Assembly: GCF_014202475.1 (NCBI RefSeq)
Contig: NZ_JACHGV010000006.1
Location: forward strand, 62,001 to 126,000
Source of the DNA: Streptomyces paradoxus
GTDB lineage: Bacteria; Actinomycetota; Actinomycetes; Streptomycetales; Streptomycetaceae
Direction of reading: 5' to 3'
DNA: 64,000 nucleotides
Under the pieces are notes generated by a model. It ran no database searches. It was given only the letters and a program-made list of their open reading frames with translations, and was not told the origin of the DNA. The translations under genes and the position numbers were made by a program. Below, in pieces: positions 53,207 to 62,149 of the stretch; within the stretch, counting starts at the first letter, position 1, and every line of letters begins with the position of its first letter.

Positions 53207-53773
53207 TTAGCTGTTCACCCGGCCGAGGTAGTCGCTGGTGCGGGTGTCGACCTTGATCTTCTCACCGGTGGTGATGAAGAGCGGCACGTTGATCTGGTGG
53301 CCGGTCTCCAGAATGGCGGGCTTGGTGCCACCGGTGGAACGGTCGCCCTGGACGCCCGGCTCGGTCTCCTGGATGACGAGCTCGACGGCGGCCGGCAGCT
53401 CGACGAAGAGCACCTCGCCCTCGTGCTGCGCGACGGTGGCGGTGAAGCCCTCGATCAGGAAGTTGGCGGCGTCGCCGACGGCCTTCCTGTCGACGTGCAG
53501 CTGGTCGTAGGTCTCCATGTCCATGAAGACGAAGTACTCGCCGTCCATGTAGGAGAACTGCATGTCGCGCTTGTCGACGGTGGCCGTTTCGACCTTGACG
53601 CCGGCGTTGAAGGTCTTGTCGACGACCTTGCCGGAGAGCACGTTCTTGAGCTTGGTGCGCACGAAGGCCGGGCCCTTGCCGGGCTTGACGTGCTGGAACT
53701 CGACGACGGACCAGAGCTGGCCGCCTTCGAGCTTGAGCACCATGCCGTTCTTGAGGTCGTTCGTGGAAGCCAC
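53207..53773 (-). CDS. efp: Translation elongation factor P
   Basis: EF-P relieves ribosome stalling at polyproline. The 188-residue protein has three beta domains; the tip loop that enters the ribosome reads HVKPGKGPAFVRTKLKN, with Lys33 at the position that is modified in E. coli. The palindromic PGKGP loop is the actinobacterial type that, as I recall, works without lysylation, and no epmA or epmB gene is present in the window. The ending GEKIKVDTRTSDYLGRV is typical. It is coupled to nusB downstream and follows the M24 gene by 53 bases. Confidence 0.97.
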   Translation of the reverse strand: MASTNDLKNGMVLKLEGGQLWSVVEFQHVKPGKGPAFVRTKLKNVLSGKVVDKTFNAGVKVETATVDKRDMQFSYMDGEYFVFMDMETYDQLHVDRKAVGDAANFLIEGFTATVAQHEGEVLFVELPAAVELVIQETEPGVQGDRSTGGTKPAILETGHQINVPLFITTGEKIKVDTRTSDYLGRVNS

Positions 53774-53826
53774 GGTTGCGGAATCTCCTGGACTGACGTA
53801 CGACCCCGGGGCACGCGCCTGCCTGG

Positions 53827-54942
53827 CTACAGGGCGAGCAGCTCCTTGGTCGTGATGGTGAGTAGCTCGGGTCCGCCGTCCGCCTCGGGGCGGACGACGA
53901 GCGTGTCATCGATCCGGACGCCGCCCCGGCCCGGGAGGTGGACCCCCGGTTCGACGGTGACCGGCACGCAAGCGTCCAGTTTACCCATGGCCGCGGGGCT
54001 CAACTGAGGGTCCTCGTCGATTTCGAGCCCTACGCCGTGTCCGGTCAGGACCGTGAGGCCCTCCGTGTACCCCGCGGAGTCCAGGACCTGGCGTGCGGCG
54101 CGGTCGACGTCCCGGCAGGCGGCGCCGGGTACCAGGCTCTCACGCCCGGCCCGCTGGGCTGCGAAGACCAGGTCGTACAGCTCGATCTGCCAGTCCGCGG
54201 GAGCGGTGCCGATGACGAAGGTGCGCCCGATCTCGCAGCGGTAGCCGCGGTACGTGGCGCCGAGGCACACGGAGAGGAAGTCGCCCTCCTCCACCCGGCG
54301 GTCGGTGGGCCGGTGGCCGGGGCGGCCGGCGTTCGGGCCGGTGGCCACCGAGGTGGGGAAGGCGGGCCCGTCCGCCCCGTGATCCACGAGTCGCCGCTCC
54401 AGTTCCAGGGCGAGGTGGCGCTCGGTGCGGCCGACGAGGATCGACTCCAGGAGCTCTCCGAGGGCCTGGTCGGCGATCTCGGCGCCGATGCGCAGACAGG
54501 AGATCTCCTCCTCGTCCTTGACGACCCTGAGTTGTTCGACGGCGCTGCCGAGGCCGGCGAGACGCAGCCGGGGGGCGACCGAGCCGAGGGCCCGGTGCCG
54601 GGCCACCGTGAGGTGGTGCTCCTCCACCGCGAGTGAGTCGGCGCCCTGGCTCGCGGCGATACCCGCGGCCGCGACGGCCGGGTCACCGCCGCCTGCTCCC
54701 GGCAGGGTCTGGACGCGCAGGGCCTCGTCGGGGCGTTCCTGCGTGGGTCGGTCGGCCGTGGGTCCGGCACGGACCAGGAGGTCCTGTTCCTCGGTCCTGC
54801 CCAGCAGCAGGACGGCGCCGTGCGGGGCGGCGCCCGCGAGATAGCGCACGTTGGCGGGGCGGGAGACCAGCGCCGCCGCGCTGCCGCCCGCGTTGCAGTA
54901 ATCCCTCAGACGCGTCCGGCGGGCCGCGTACACCTCTGACAT
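53827..54942 (-). CDS. M24 (aminopeptidase P / Xaa-Pro dipeptidase-like) protein with altered metal ligands
   Basis: The 371-residue protein has a creatinase-type N-terminal domain (about 1-130) and a pita-bread C-terminal domain. The two metal-binding aspartates of the usual VDxGAxYxGYxSDxTRTF are Cys and Glu here (SVCLGATYRGYRCEIGRTF). GHGVGLEIDEDP keeps the first His but changes the second, and VRIDDTLVV has Asp for Glu. VEPG is kept. The position ahead of efp is conserved in actinobacteria and is usually annotated pepQ or pepP. Activity is doubtful because several ligands differ. The ATG at 54942 gives the full fold. Confidence 0.78.
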   Translation of the reverse strand: MSEVYAARRTRLRDYCNAGGSAAALVSRPANVRYLAGAAPHGAVLLLGRTEEQDLLVRAGPTADRPTQERPDEALRVQTLPGAGGGDPAVAAAGIAASQGADSLAVEEHHLTVARHRALGSVAPRLRLAGLGSAVEQLRVVKDEEEISCLRIGAEIADQALGELLESILVGRTERHLALELERRLVDHGADGPAFPTSVATGPNAGRPGHRPTDRRVEEGDFLSVCLGATYRGYRCEIGRTFVIGTAPADWQIELYDLVFAAQRAGRESLVPGAACRDVDRAARQVLDSAGYTEGLTVLTGHGVGLEIDEDPQLSPAAMGKLDACVPVTVEPGVHLPGRGGVRIDDTLVVRPEADGGPELLTITTKELLAL

Positions 54943-55060
54943 GACCCGAGCGTATGAGCTCCGCCCGTTTTGCGCTGGTTGAGGAGGTCTGAGTGGGCGG
55001 TGCCTGAGATGTCCGGGTGGGGAGGGGTGCCGTTCGGGGTTGTGTGCCGTCCGCGCCTGC

Positions 55061-55101
55061 GTGGGGGCTTGTCGCGCAGTTCCCGCGCCCCTAAGGGGCG
55101 C
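55061..55101. repeat. Copy of the dispersed GTCGCGCAGTTCCCGCGCCCC element with hairpin
   Basis: GTGGGGGCTTGTCGCGCAGT begins the copy, and TCCCGCGCCCC closes with a 7-bp hairpin (GCGCCCC/GGGGCGC, loop TAA, 55085-55101). It lacks one C of the 2724 version. The hairpin ends one base before the stop codon of the P-loop gene, so it may end that transcript. Confidence 0.75.
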
Positions 55102-55953
55102 TCACCATGGGGGTGGGCTGGCTATGGAGCGGGCCAGGACGTCGTCCAGGACGCGGGCCGTCTCCGGTACGTCCAGCTGGGAGTTGTCGATGATCGGCAG
55201 ACCCGAGCCGTACCACCCGGCCATCCGGCCGTGGATGCGGGCGACCTCCTCGTCGGACAGTCTTCGGTTGCCCGAGCGCTCCGCGTTGCGTTCGAGGACG
55301 ATGTCCAGCCCGGGCAGGAGGACGACCGGCAGCAGGCCCGGCCCGACGTGGCGCTTCCAGCCGCCGAGGCCGACGACCGGGCGGTCGGGGAAGACCGCGT
55401 CGTCGAGGATGCACGAGATGCCGTTGGCCAGAAAGTTCCGCGCGGCGAAGCCGCAGGTGCGGCGGGCCAGGCGGTACTGGGCTTCGGAGTTGTCGTTCCA
55501 CCCGGACTGGGGGTCGGCGAAGCCGGAGCGGACCCACTCGCGTACGTCGTCGAGGCTGATGTGGGCCGTGGGGACCCGGCGGTGGTCCGCCCAGTACTTG
55601 GCGACGCTGGTCTTGCCCGCGCCCGCGGGGCCGATGAGCAGCACCGCGAGCGTCGTGCCGGCGGGGTCGGGTGCCGCCGCGGCGGGCGGGGCCGTCGGCA
55701 TGGCGACCGGGCCGCCGGGGGGCAGCGGCACATGGCCGGTGGTCTCCGGCGCCGGCGGGGCGCAGGCCGGGGCCGGCCCGGGCGGGGGCGCCGGATATCC
55801 CGGTGCCGGGGGCGGCGGGGGCACGGGCACGGAGCCCTGGTGCGCGCCCGCGTTCGGCGGGACCGGGTGTTGCGCGGCCGGCGACCAGCCGGTGGCCGGT
55901 CCGTGCCCCGGCTGATGGGGCGGCGGCAGCGGAGAACCCACTGCGTGCTGCAT
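55102..55953 (-). CDS. P-loop ATP-binding protein (zeta-toxin/kinase-like fold) with Pro-rich N-terminus
   Basis: The 283-residue protein opens with about 95 Pro/Gly-rich residues that look disordered. An AAA_33 or kinase-like domain follows: LAVLLIGPAGAGKTSVAKYW with a perfect Walker A, VPTAHISLDDVREWVRSGF, and DDAVFPDRPVVGLGGWK. The family phosphorylates small molecules or RNA ends; the substrate is unknown. It is conserved next to aroB in Streptomyces as I recall. The ATG at 55953 has GGAG upstream. A hairpin lies between it and aroB. Confidence 0.75.
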   Translation of the reverse strand: MQHAVGSPLPPPHQPGHGPATGWSPAAQHPVPPNAGAHQGSVPVPPPPPAPGYPAPPPGPAPACAPPAPETTGHVPLPPGGPVAMPTAPPAAAAPDPAGTTLAVLLIGPAGAGKTSVAKYWADHRRVPTAHISLDDVREWVRSGFADPQSGWNDNSEAQYRLARRTCGFAARNFLANGISCILDDAVFPDRPVVGLGGWKRHVGPGLLPVVLLPGLDIVLERNAERSGNRRLSDEEVARIHGRMAGWYGSGLPIIDNSQLDVPETARVLDDVLARSIASPPPW

Positions 55954-55995
55954 CCGGTGCCACTCCGTCTCGTACAGGCGATGGGCGCTGACAGC

Positions 55996-56032
55996 GGGGC
56001 GGTACCCGCGTGCTACCGAACGGTACCGCCCC
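55996..56032 (-). terminator. Hairpin after aroB
   Basis: GGGGCGGTACC pairs perfectly with GGTACCGCCCC (11 bp, 15-base loop). It lies 86 bases past the aroB stop and 43 bases before the P-loop gene start, so it probably separates the two transcripts. It could also be an operator for the P-loop gene. Confidence 0.55.
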
Positions 56033-56117
56033 CGGTCGTCGATGTGTGAACGGCCGGGGGCGGCCCGAAGTGCCCGGCTCCGTAAGGTGATTTCGGGCGG
56101 AAGGAGCGACGGCGGAC

Positions 56118-57209
56118 TTACTGCCCCACTTCGCCGTACGCGGCGAGCAGCACGGCCGGGTCGGGCCCCTCCAGGACGGTGGGCTTGGCCAGGCCGTCGA
56201 GGACGATGAAGCGCAGCAGGTTGCCGCGGGACTTCTTGTCGACCTTCATGTTCTCCAGCAGCTTGGGCCACTGGTCGTGCCGGTAGTGCAGGGGCAGTCC
56301 GACCGCTTCGAGGATGGTGCGGTGGCGGTCGGCCGTCGCGTCGTCCAGCCGGCCTGCCAGGCGCCCCAGTTCGGCGGCGAAGTGCATGCCGACCGAGACC
56401 GCCGCGCCGTGGCGCCACTTGTAGCGCTCGTTCTTCTCGATGGCGTGGCCGAGCGTGTGGCCGTAGTTGAGGATCTCGCGCAGGCCCGACTCCTTCAGGT
56501 CCGACGACACGACGTCGGCCTTGACCCGGATGGAGCGCTCGATGAGCTCGGCGGTGTGCGGGCCGGCCGGGGTGCGGGCGGCCTCGGGGTCGGACTCGAT
56601 GAGGTCGAGGATGACCGGGTCGGCGATGAAACCGGCCTTGATGACCTCGGCGAGCCCGGAGACGTAGTCGTTGGCCGGCAGGGAGTCCAGCGCGGCCAGG
56701 TCGCACAGCACACCGGCGGGCGGGTGGAAGGCACCGACGAGGTTCTTGCCCTCGGCGGTGTTGATGCCGGTCTTGCCGCCGACGGCCGCGTCCACCATGG
56801 CGAGCACGGTGGTCGGGATGGCGATCCAGCGCACCCCGCGCAGCCAGGTGGCGGCCACGAACCCGGCGAGGTCCGTGGTCGCGCCGCCGCCGACGCCGAC
56901 GATGACGTCCGTGCGGGTGAAGCCGGACTGGCCCAGCGCCTTCCAGCAGTAGGCGGCGACCTCGGCGGTCTTGGCCTCCTCCGCGTTGGGCACCTGGACG
57001 GCGACCGCTTCGTAGCCCTGCTCGGCCAGGTCGGCGCGCAGCGCGTCACCGGTCTCGGCCAGCGCCTCGGGGTGGAGGATCGCGACCCGCTGGGCCTTGT
57101 CGCCGATCAGCCCGCCGAGTTCGCCCAGCAGCTGCCGGCCCACCAAGACCTCGTACGGGTCGGTGCCCGCGGTGCCGCCGACCTGGATCCGCGTCACTGC
57201 CTCGCTCAT
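56118..57209 (-). CDS. aroB: 3-dehydroquinate synthase
   Basis: AroB turns DAHP into dehydroquinate, the first cyclic step of the shikimate pathway, with NAD and zinc. The 363-residue protein shows VGVGGGATTDLAGFVAATWLRG, IPTTVLAMVDAAVGGKTGIN, FHPPAGVLCDLAALDSLPAND, and the zinc ligands in LNYGHTLGHAIEKNERYKWRHGAAV. It overlaps aroK by four bases. It is the last of the aroC-aroK-aroB trio. Confidence 0.98.
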   Translation of the reverse strand: MSEAVTRIQVGGTAGTDPYEVLVGRQLLGELGGLIGDKAQRVAILHPEALAETGDALRADLAEQGYEAVAVQVPNAEEAKTAEVAAYCWKALGQSGFTRTDVIVGVGGGATTDLAGFVAATWLRGVRWIAIPTTVLAMVDAAVGGKTGINTAEGKNLVGAFHPPAGVLCDLAALDSLPANDYVSGLAEVIKAGFIADPVILDLIESDPEAARTPAGPHTAELIERSIRVKADVVSSDLKESGLREILNYGHTLGHAIEKNERYKWRHGAAVSVGMHFAAELGRLAGRLDDATADRHRTILEAVGLPLHYRHDQWPKLLENMKVDKKSRGNLLRFIVLDGLAKPTVLEGPDPAVLLAAYGEVGQ

Positions 57210-57721
57210 GCTTCCTTCAACTCCAGTGCGTCCAGGGCGGCTTCGGTGACCTCTTCGGGCGTACGGCCATCGGTGGCGACGACGGCCGTGGCGACCTCTT
57301 CGTACAGGTGGCGGCGGGCCTCCATCAGCTCGCGCCACTGCTTGCGCGGGTTGACCGCGAGCAGGGGCCGGGCCGCGTTGAGGCCGGTGCGCTTGACCGC
57401 CTCCTCGACGTCCATCGACAGGTACGCCACGCGCTGCCCGGCGAGCAGCGCGCGTGTGTCGGCGTCGAGGATCGCGCCGCCGCCCAGGGCCAGGATGCCG
57501 TCGTGCTCGGCGAGCGCCCGCTGCACGGCCGTCTTCTCGATGGCGCGGAAGGCGGACTCCCCCTCGTCGACGAAGATCTCGGCGATGGTCCTGCCCTGCG
57601 CGGCGACGATGTCGTCGTCGGTGTCCCGGTAGGAGACGCCGAGCCGCTCGGCCAGCAGCTGCCCGACGGTGGACTTGCCGACGCCCATGGGGCCGACCAG
57701 GACGACCAGCGGGCCGCTCAT
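57206..57721 (-). CDS. aroK: Shikimate kinase
   Basis: AroK phosphorylates shikimate with ATP. The 171-residue protein has the P-loop LVGPMGVGKSTVGQLLAERL, the substrate motif DTDDDIVAAQGRTIAEIF, ALGGGAILDADTRALL, and the lid region NAARPLLAVNPRKQWREL. It overlaps both aroC and aroB by four bases. Confidence 0.97.
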   Translation of the reverse strand: MSGPLVVLVGPMGVGKSTVGQLLAERLGVSYRDTDDDIVAAQGRTIAEIFVDEGESAFRAIEKTAVQRALAEHDGILALGGGAILDADTRALLAGQRVAYLSMDVEEAVKRTGLNAARPLLAVNPRKQWRELMEARRHLYEEVATAVVATDGRTPEEVTEAALDALELKEA

Positions 57722-58902
57722 CGGATGGCGAGGTTGTCGAGGTACGACGTCACGTTGCGGCGGGTCTCGGCCACCGAGTCGCCGCCGAACTTCTCCGCCA
57801 CCGCGTCCGCGAGCACCAGGGCCACCATGGCCTCGGCGACGATGCCGGCCGCCGGGACCGCGGAGACGTCGGAGCGCTGGTGGTGGGCCTGTGCCGCCTC
57901 GCCGGTGGTGACGTCCACGGTCTGCAGGGCGCGCGGCACGGTCGCGATGGGCTTCATCGCGGCGCGGACGCGCAGCAGCTCGCCGGTGGTCAGACCGCCC
58001 TCGGTGCCGCCGGAGCGGCCGGAGGTGCGCCGGATGCCGTCGTCGGTCTTCACGATCTCGTCGTGCGCCTTGGAGCCGGGCACTCGCGCCAGCTCGAAGC
58101 CGTCGCCGATCTCGACGCCCTTGATCGCCTGGATGCCCATGAGGGCGCCGGCGAGCCGGGCGTCCAGCTTGCGGTCCCAGTGCACGTGCGAACCGAGGCC
58201 GACGGGCACGCCGTAGGCCAGGATCTCGACCACGCCGCCGAGGGTGTCGCCGTCCTTGTGGGCCTGGTCGATCTCGGCGACCATCGCCTTGGACGCGTCG
58301 GCGTCCAGGCAGCGCACGGGGTCCGCGTCCAGCCTCTCGACGTCGGCCGGGGTCGGGTAGACACCGCGCGGCGCCCTGGCGGCGGCGAGCTCCACGACGT
58401 GGCTGACGATCTCGACGCCGGTCGTCTCCTTGAGGTACGACCGGGCCACCGCGCCCAGCGCCACGCGGGCCGCGGTCTCACGCGCGGAGGCGCGCTCCAG
58501 GATCGGCCGGGCCTCGTCGAAGCCGTACTTCTGCATGCCCGCGAGGTCGGCGTGGCCGGGGCGCGGCCGGGTCAGCGGGGCGTTGCGGGCGAGCCCGTCG
58601 AGGATGTCCGGGTCGACCGGGTCGGCCGCCATGACCTGTTCCCACTTCGGCCACTCGGTGTTGCCGACCATGATCGCGACCGGGGAGCCGAGGGTGAGGC
58701 CGTGCCGGACGCCGCCGAGGAAGGTGACCTCGTCCCGCTCGAACTTCATCCGGGCACCGCGTCCATAGCCCAGGCGCCGCCTCGCGAGATGGTCCGCCAC
58801 CATGTCCGTGGTGATCGGCACGCCGGCGGGAAGGCCCTCCAGCGTCGCGACGAGTGCGGGACCGTGGGACTCCCCCGCGGTCAGCCAGCGCAACCTGCTC
58901 AA
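57718..58902 (-). CDS. aroC: Chorismate synthase
   Basis: AroC makes chorismate from EPSP using reduced FMN. The 394-residue protein has the family signature GESHGPALVATLEGLPAG at the N-terminus, GRGARMKFERDEVTFLGGVRHG, and RSDVSAVPAAGIVAEAM in the last third. The start is a TTG at 58902 with GAGGAG five bases upstream; it is the only start that gives the full conserved N-terminus. It overlaps aroK by four bases. Confidence 0.97.
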   Translation of the reverse strand: MSRLRWLTAGESHGPALVATLEGLPAGVPITTDMVADHLARRRLGYGRGARMKFERDEVTFLGGVRHGLTLGSPVAIMVGNTEWPKWEQVMAADPVDPDILDGLARNAPLTRPRPGHADLAGMQKYGFDEARPILERASARETAARVALGAVARSYLKETTGVEIVSHVVELAAARAPRGVYPTPADVERLDADPVRCLDADASKAMVAEIDQAHKDGDTLGGVVEILAYGVPVGLGSHVHWDRKLDARLAGALMGIQAIKGVEIGDGFELARVPGSKAHDEIVKTDDGIRRTSGRSGGTEGGLTTGELLRVRAAMKPIATVPRALQTVDVTTGEAAQAHHQRSDVSAVPAAGIVAEAMVALVLADAVAEKFGGDSVAETRRNVTSYLDNLAIR

Positions 58903-59044
58903 CGGTGCTCCTCAGTGCTCGCGCTCTGGTACTGCCCTGCGTACGCGCCTCGTCGCGTACGGCGACGGCGTGGCCCGGGTGCGCGGCCCGGCCCGCCGTC
59001 TCCGATCCTCCCACGCCGGAGCCGCTTGCCCGGCGGCCGGTCCA

Positions 59045-59410
59045 TCAAGCGGACGCGTTCGCGGACGGACCGTCGGCCTGACGCTGCTGGGGCGCGTACG
59101 ACCCGAGGAAGTCCGCACCGCTCGGCTGCTGCGCGGGCCGGTCCGGCTGCGGGACGGCCTGCGGGGGTGCGTACTCCCCGAGGTGGTCCGCTCCGCGCCC
59201 CTGCCCGTACTGGGCCGCCGCATGGACCGGCTGCCCGTTGCGGACGGCACGCCGGTGGGCGATCTTGCGCTTGATCTTGACGCCCCAGGACGCCACGACG
59301 GCGAGCAGGATCAGGGCGAGCACCGTGATCTGCACCCAGTCGGGCAGGAACTCGAGCAGGGACTCGAATATCTGGGACTTGACTGACGCCTGAGGCAGGC
59401 CTGCGGACAT
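59045..59410 (-). CDS. Small membrane protein with two LGxYAP motifs
   Basis: The 121-residue protein has a short amphipathic N-terminus, one membrane helix (about 27-45, VQITVLALILLAVVASWGV) and a basic stretch KIKRKIAHRR that should face the cytoplasm. A Gln/Pro/Gly-rich tail carries the near-repeats GADHLGEYAP and GADFLGSYAP. The repeated motif looks like a short linear docking site. It lies alone between aroE (51-base gap) and aroC. I do not recognise a family, and function is unknown. Confidence 0.65.
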   Translation of the reverse strand: MSAGLPQASVKSQIFESLLEFLPDWVQITVLALILLAVVASWGVKIKRKIAHRRAVRNGQPVHAAAQYGQGRGADHLGEYAPPQAVPQPDRPAQQPSGADFLGSYAPQQRQADGPSANASA

Positions 59411-59461
59411 GACGGACGTTCCCCTCCCCTGTTCCGCCCCCTGCGGAACCGAGAGCGGATC

Positions 59462-60289
59462 TTATCGGCCGGCGAGTGCCCGCTCGCCCGCTTTTCGCAT
59501 GGCGTCCAGGGGCGCCGGGGCCAGCCCCGTCATCTGCTCGACCTGGAGCACGGCCTGGTGCACCAGCAGGTCGAGACCGCTGACGACGGCACCGCCGTAC
59601 GCCGACCAGCGGGCGGCCAGATCGGTCGGCCAGGGGTCGTAGAGAACGTCGAAGAGGGCTGCCGGGCGCTCCGGCACGGACCGGGCCAGGGCGTCGGTGA
59701 CACCGGCCGGCGTGGTGCTGATCACAAGGGGGGCGCTCAGGGCCCGCTCGGCGTCCGCCCAGTCGGCGATGCGGACGGCCACGTCGAGCCGCTCCGCCCA
59801 CTGCCGCATCTCGGCGGCCCGGGCCTCGCTGCGTACGTACACGGCGATCTCACCCGGGCAGATCCGGGACAGCGCGGCCAACGCGGAGGAGGCCGTGGCG
59901 CCGGCGCCGAGGATGGCGGCGGAGCCGGCCTCCTCGATGCCGTGCTCGCGCAGGGCGGCGACCATGCCGGGGATATCGGTGTTGTCCCCGATCCTGCGTC
60001 CGTCCTCGGTGCGGACGACGGTGTTGACGGCGTCGACAGAGGCGGCGGTCTCGCTGATCTCGTCGAGCAGCGGGATCACGGCCCGCTTCAGCGGCATGGT
60101 CAGCGAGAGCCCGGCCCACTCGGCACCGAGCGTCTCGAAGAACGCGGGCAGCCCGGCCTCGTCGACCTCGAACCTGTCGTACGTCCAGCCGGCCAGGCCC
60201 AACTCCTGGTAGGCGGTGCGGTGCAGGACCGGGGAGAGGGAGTGGGCGATCGGGGAGCCGAGTACGGCGGCCCGGCGTGGTGCGGCCAT
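59462..60289 (-). CDS. aroE: Shikimate dehydrogenase
   Basis: AroE reduces 3-dehydroshikimate to shikimate with NADPH. The 275-residue protein has AVLGSPIAHSLSPVLHRTAYQELG, the lysine motif LSLTMPLKRAV, GDNTDIPGMVAALRE, and the nucleotide-binding loop AILGAGATASSALAALSRI. The ATG at 60289 lies 11 bases past the mltG stop, so both are cotranscribed. The LSLTMPLK form is the actinobacterial variant of the usual NVTIPHK. Confidence 0.94.
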   Translation of the reverse strand: MAAPRRAAVLGSPIAHSLSPVLHRTAYQELGLAGWTYDRFEVDEAGLPAFFETLGAEWAGLSLTMPLKRAVIPLLDEISETAASVDAVNTVVRTEDGRRIGDNTDIPGMVAALREHGIEEAGSAAILGAGATASSALAALSRICPGEIAVYVRSEARAAEMRQWAERLDVAVRIADWADAERALSAPLVISTTPAGVTDALARSVPERPAALFDVLYDPWPTDLAARWSAYGGAVVSGLDLLVHQAVLQVEQMTGLAPAPLDAMRKAGERALAGR

Positions 60290-60300
60290 CAGGGTCTTCC

Positions 60301-62028
60301 TCAGTTGTTCCGCGAGGCGTTGAACTGGTCGACCAGCTTCTGGTGTTCGGCGTTCGTCTTCGTGAACTTGCTGGTCTTGCCGTCGAGCGAGATGAAGTAG
60401 TACCAGCCGTCGTCCGTCGGCTTGAGGGCGCCCTTGATGGCGTCCTCGCCCGGGTTGTCGATCGGACCGGGCGGCAAGCCCTTGTGGAAGTACGTGTTGT
60501 ACGGGTTGTCGTAGTTCCGCAGTTCGCTCAGGCTCAGGTCGATCTTGCTCTGGTTCTTGATGTAGTTGTAGGTGGAGTCGAACTCCAGCATGCCGTTGGT
60601 CTGCGGGTTGCCGGGCTTCATCCGGTTGTAGACGACCTCGGCCATCTTGCGGAAGTCGCTGTGGCTCGTCCCCTCGGCCTGGACCAGGCTGGCGATGGTG
60701 ACCAGCTGCCACGGGTCCTCGAGTCCGAGGCTCGCGGCCTTCTTCTCGACGCCGAACTTCTCGTACGTCGCGGTGGCCCGCTTGACCATCTGCTTCAGGA
60801 CGGCCTCAGGCTTCTGCCCCTCGCTCACGCCGTAGCTGGAGGGGTAGAGGAAGCCCTCCAACGGGTCCTTGACGTCGGCGTGGTTCTGCGCCCAGGCGGG
60901 CAGACCGAGCTGCTTGTAGTCCTTCTTGGCCACGGCGGCGGTGGTGCCCGCCTTGACCTTGAGGCGCTTGTCGATGAGCCGGTAGATGTCGGCGTTGCGA
61001 CGGCCCTCGGCGATGATCAGGTTGTCGCGGCTCTTCGGACTGAGCATCAGTTCGACCGCACTCGCGGCCGACATTTGCTTCTGCAGCGTGTAGACGCCGT
61101 CTTGGATGCCCTTGCCGTTCGGGTTGTCCTCCTGGGCGGCGACGAACGCGTCGACGCTCTTGACGACCCCCGCGCTCTTCAGCACCTGGCCGATCTTGTA
61201 GCCGAGCGCTCCCTCGGGGATCTCGACGGACACCTGCTGCCCGTTGCCGTCACCCGCGAAGTCCGGGGCGTCGCCGAAACGATCCTGGTAGAACTGGTAG
61301 CCGAAGTAGCCGACACCGGCCAGACCGCCGCCGAGGATCACGACCACCAGCAGGCAGGCCATGCCGTTGCGGCGCTTCTTCGGTTTGCCGCCGCCGCGCC
61401 CTCGCTTGTCGTCGCGCCCGCGGCGCTCCCCCGGCTCGTCGCCGTCGTCATCGTCATCGCCCGCGAAGAAGGCGTGTTCGCCCTGATCGGGGCCGGGATC
61501 CCAGTCGGTCACCGCTTCCTGGGCGGGCTCCTGAGCGGGTGCGACCCCTCGCCGGCCGGGCGGCTCCGGGGGCGGATACGCGTCGGGGGTGCCGTAGTAG
61601 TCCTGCTGTCCCCCGCCGTACGCACCGGCCTGCTGCCCATAGGGGTCCGCCGGGTCACCGGGGTAGGAGACCTGCTGGTGTGGGTCGTTGACCCAGCCGC
61701 CGGTGTCGTACTGCTGCTGGTGGTAGCCCTGGCCCTGCTGGTGTCCGGGGTCCTGCTGGCCGGGGTACTGCTGGTGGCCGTGGGCCTGTGCCGCGTAGTG
61801 CTGGTCGTACGGGTACTGCTGCTGTGCCTGACCGTATCCGGCCTGGTCACCGGTGCCCCAGTCGCCGTACTGCGGCTGCTGCGGCTGCTGCGGATGGTGC
61901 TGCGGCTGGCCGCCGTAGGGGGGCTGCTGACCCTGATGGGCCTGCTGCCCGTCCCATCCGCCGTCCCCGTACAACGGGTCCTCCGGATGCCACGGTTCGG
62001 AGCCTTGGCCCCGGCCATACTCAGTCAT
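60301..62028 (-). CDS. mltG: Endolytic murein transglycosylase MltG (YceG-like)
   Basis: MltG cuts newly made glycan strands at the membrane and ends their elongation. The 575-residue protein has a Gln/Tyr/Gly/Pro-rich cytoplasmic N-terminus (about 1-190), a basic patch and one membrane helix (about 235-260, MACLLVVVILGGGLAGVGYFGYQF), then a LysM-like and YceG catalytic domain. The catalytic Glu is in ASLVQAEGTSHSDFRKMAEVVYNRM. The ATG at 62028 has AGGGGA close upstream. Longer cytoplasmic tails of this kind are usual in Streptomyces and may bind division or tip-growth proteins. Confidence 0.93.
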   Translation of the reverse strand: MTEYGRGQGSEPWHPEDPLYGDGGWDGQQAHQGQQPPYGGQPQHHPQQPQQPQYGDWGTGDQAGYGQAQQQYPYDQHYAAQAHGHQQYPGQQDPGHQQGQGYHQQQYDTGGWVNDPHQQVSYPGDPADPYGQQAGAYGGGQQDYYGTPDAYPPPEPPGRRGVAPAQEPAQEAVTDWDPGPDQGEHAFFAGDDDDDGDEPGERRGRDDKRGRGGGKPKKRRNGMACLLVVVILGGGLAGVGYFGYQFYQDRFGDAPDFAGDGNGQQVSVEIPEGALGYKIGQVLKSAGVVKSVDAFVAAQEDNPNGKGIQDGVYTLQKQMSAASAVELMLSPKSRDNLIIAEGRRNADIYRLIDKRLKVKAGTTAAVAKKDYKQLGLPAWAQNHADVKDPLEGFLYPSSYGVSEGQKPEAVLKQMVKRATATYEKFGVEKKAASLGLEDPWQLVTIASLVQAEGTSHSDFRKMAEVVYNRMKPGNPQTNGMLEFDSTYNYIKNQSKIDLSLSELRNYDNPYNTYFHKGLPPGPIDNPGEDAIKGALKPTDDGWYYFISLDGKTSKFTKTNAEHQKLVDQFNASRNN

Positions 62029-62149
62029 CGATCCCCTAGAGCCGCGAGGCGGCGGTCGCGCGGCTTCCGGCCCGGCTCCCGTCCCGCCTCTTGCTGTGCG
62101 GCGGCTGTTCGAATGCCGCCGCATCGCGCGGAACGTTACCGTATCGCGA

